A stretch of DNA of 64,000 bases from Clytia hemisphaerica (Eukaryota > Cnidaria > Hydrozoa > Leptothecata > Clytiidae). This document shows, in pieces, positions 63,390-64,000 of the stretch; position 1 is the first letter of the stretch, and each line of letters opens with the position of its first letter. A model generated the notes under the pieces. The model was not told where the DNA came from and searched no databases. It saw only the letters and a list, made by a program, of their open reading frames with translations. The DNA is taken from the NCBI GenBank assembly GCA_902728285.1, contig CACVBU010000292.1:1368256-1432255 (forward strand), read 5' to 3'. The position numbers were made by a program, and so were the translations under genes.

Positions 63390-64000
63390 CAACGTGACCA
63401 GATTTTACTTCATATCTTTACTCGAAACAATTAAAAGTTTTCTTAAAACGAGACACAAAATGACAAGATTCTACCTCAAATCGTTACTCGAAACAAGTAA
63501 AAGTTTTCTTAAAACAAGACACAAAATGACCAGATTCTACCTCATGTTGTTACTTAAAACAAGTAAAAGTTTTCTTAAAACGAGACACAAAATGAGAAGA
63601 TTTTATTTCATATCGTTGCTCGAAACAAGTAAAAGTTTTCTTAAACGAGACACAAAATGAGAAGATTTTACTTCATATCGTTACTCGAAACAAGTAAAAG
63701 TTTTCTTAAAACGAGACAAAAAATGACCAGATTCTACTTCATATCGTTACTCGAAACAAGTAAAAGTTTTCTTAAAATGAGACACAAAATGACCAGATTT
63801 TACTTCATATCGTTAGTCGAAACAAGTAAAAGTTTTCTTAAAAAGAGACACAAAATGACCAGATTTTACCTCAAATCGTTGCTCGAAACAAGTAAAAGTT
63901 TTCTTATAAATAGGCACAAAATGACAAGATCCTACTTCATATTGTAACTCGAAACTAGTAAAAGTTTTCTTATAAGTAGGCACAAAATGACCAGATTCTA
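63390..64000. repeat. Minisatellite with 66-bp unit, more than nine copies, running off the window
   Basis: Unit: AATGACCAGATTTTACTTCA, TATCGTTACTCGAAACAAGT, AAAAGTTTTCTTAAAACGAG, ACACA. Unit starts fall near 63394, 63459, 63525, 63590, 63656, 63722, 63788, 63854, 63920 and 63986. Because 66 is divisible by 3, open plus-strand frames arise (a repeated TRFYFISLLETSKSFLK phrase), but most likely these are not coding: the array lies upstream of TACO1 exon 63058, inside an intron of that gene. Confidence 0.9.

Noticed and set aside
63394..63947. Repeat protein encoded on the plus strand
   Set aside because: The frame comes from a 66-bp tandem unit within a TACO1 intron. No flanking exon signals.

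Overview
The window is AT-rich, intron-rich nuclear DNA from an invertebrate animal. Every confident gene is a metazoan or general eukaryotic gene split by short to medium GT-AG introns (27 exons in the STAT gene). The intergenic and intronic DNA is full of small terminal-inverted-repeat elements, tandem satellites, one tRNA-derived SINE and a decayed LINE. A STAT gene together with ISG12/IFI27-type genes and heavily split genes would suit an early-branching animal such as a sponge or cnidarian, but I cannot fix the taxon from sequence alone.

Layout. 1-6.4 kb: no gene; small inverted-repeat elements. 6.4-11.8 kb: a tandem duplication of a 2.6-2.8 kb unit, each carrying one uninterrupted ORF of about 443 codons whose C-terminus looks like a SOCS box (elongin BC/Cullin-5 docking). 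The first copy has a 3' flanking segment with a hammerhead-ribozyme-like core that the second copy lacks. 12.3-17.8 kb: TRMT61A, the catalytic subunit of the tRNA m1A58 methyltransferase, in 10 exons including one GC-AG intron. 18.4-19.3 kb: a 123-bp satellite. 21.8-23.1 kb: two adjacent inverted-repeat elements. 24.7-36.1 kb: five ISG12 (IFI6/IFI27-like) genes and one broken copy. Two of the genes carry an N-terminal domain ahead of the ISG12 module, and the first has palindromic STAT-type sites just upstream. 37.2-48.6 kb: a complete STAT gene (838 aa). 49.7-50.7 kb: a small secreted cysteine-containing peptide gene. 51.8-54.3 kb, minus strand: a type II membrane protein with EGF-like and LamG/pentraxin-like domains. 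54.3-60.1 kb: repeats and no gene. 60.1-63.1 kb, minus strand: TACO1 (YebC family), with its 5' exons beyond the window. 63.4-64.0 kb: a 66-bp minisatellite.

How it fits together. The most interesting feature is linkage. A STAT transcription factor, a tandem family of genes homologous to vertebrate interferon-stimulated ISG12 genes, and a pair of SOCS-box proteins lie within about 42 kb. In vertebrates these are the transcription factor, target and receptor/feedback classes of JAK-STAT signalling. The first ISG12 gene has two perfect TTCN3GAA sites and one TTCN4GAA site in the 400 bp before its start codon. That the cluster is a functional module is inference; the gene identities rest on readable protein motifs and in-frame exon joins.
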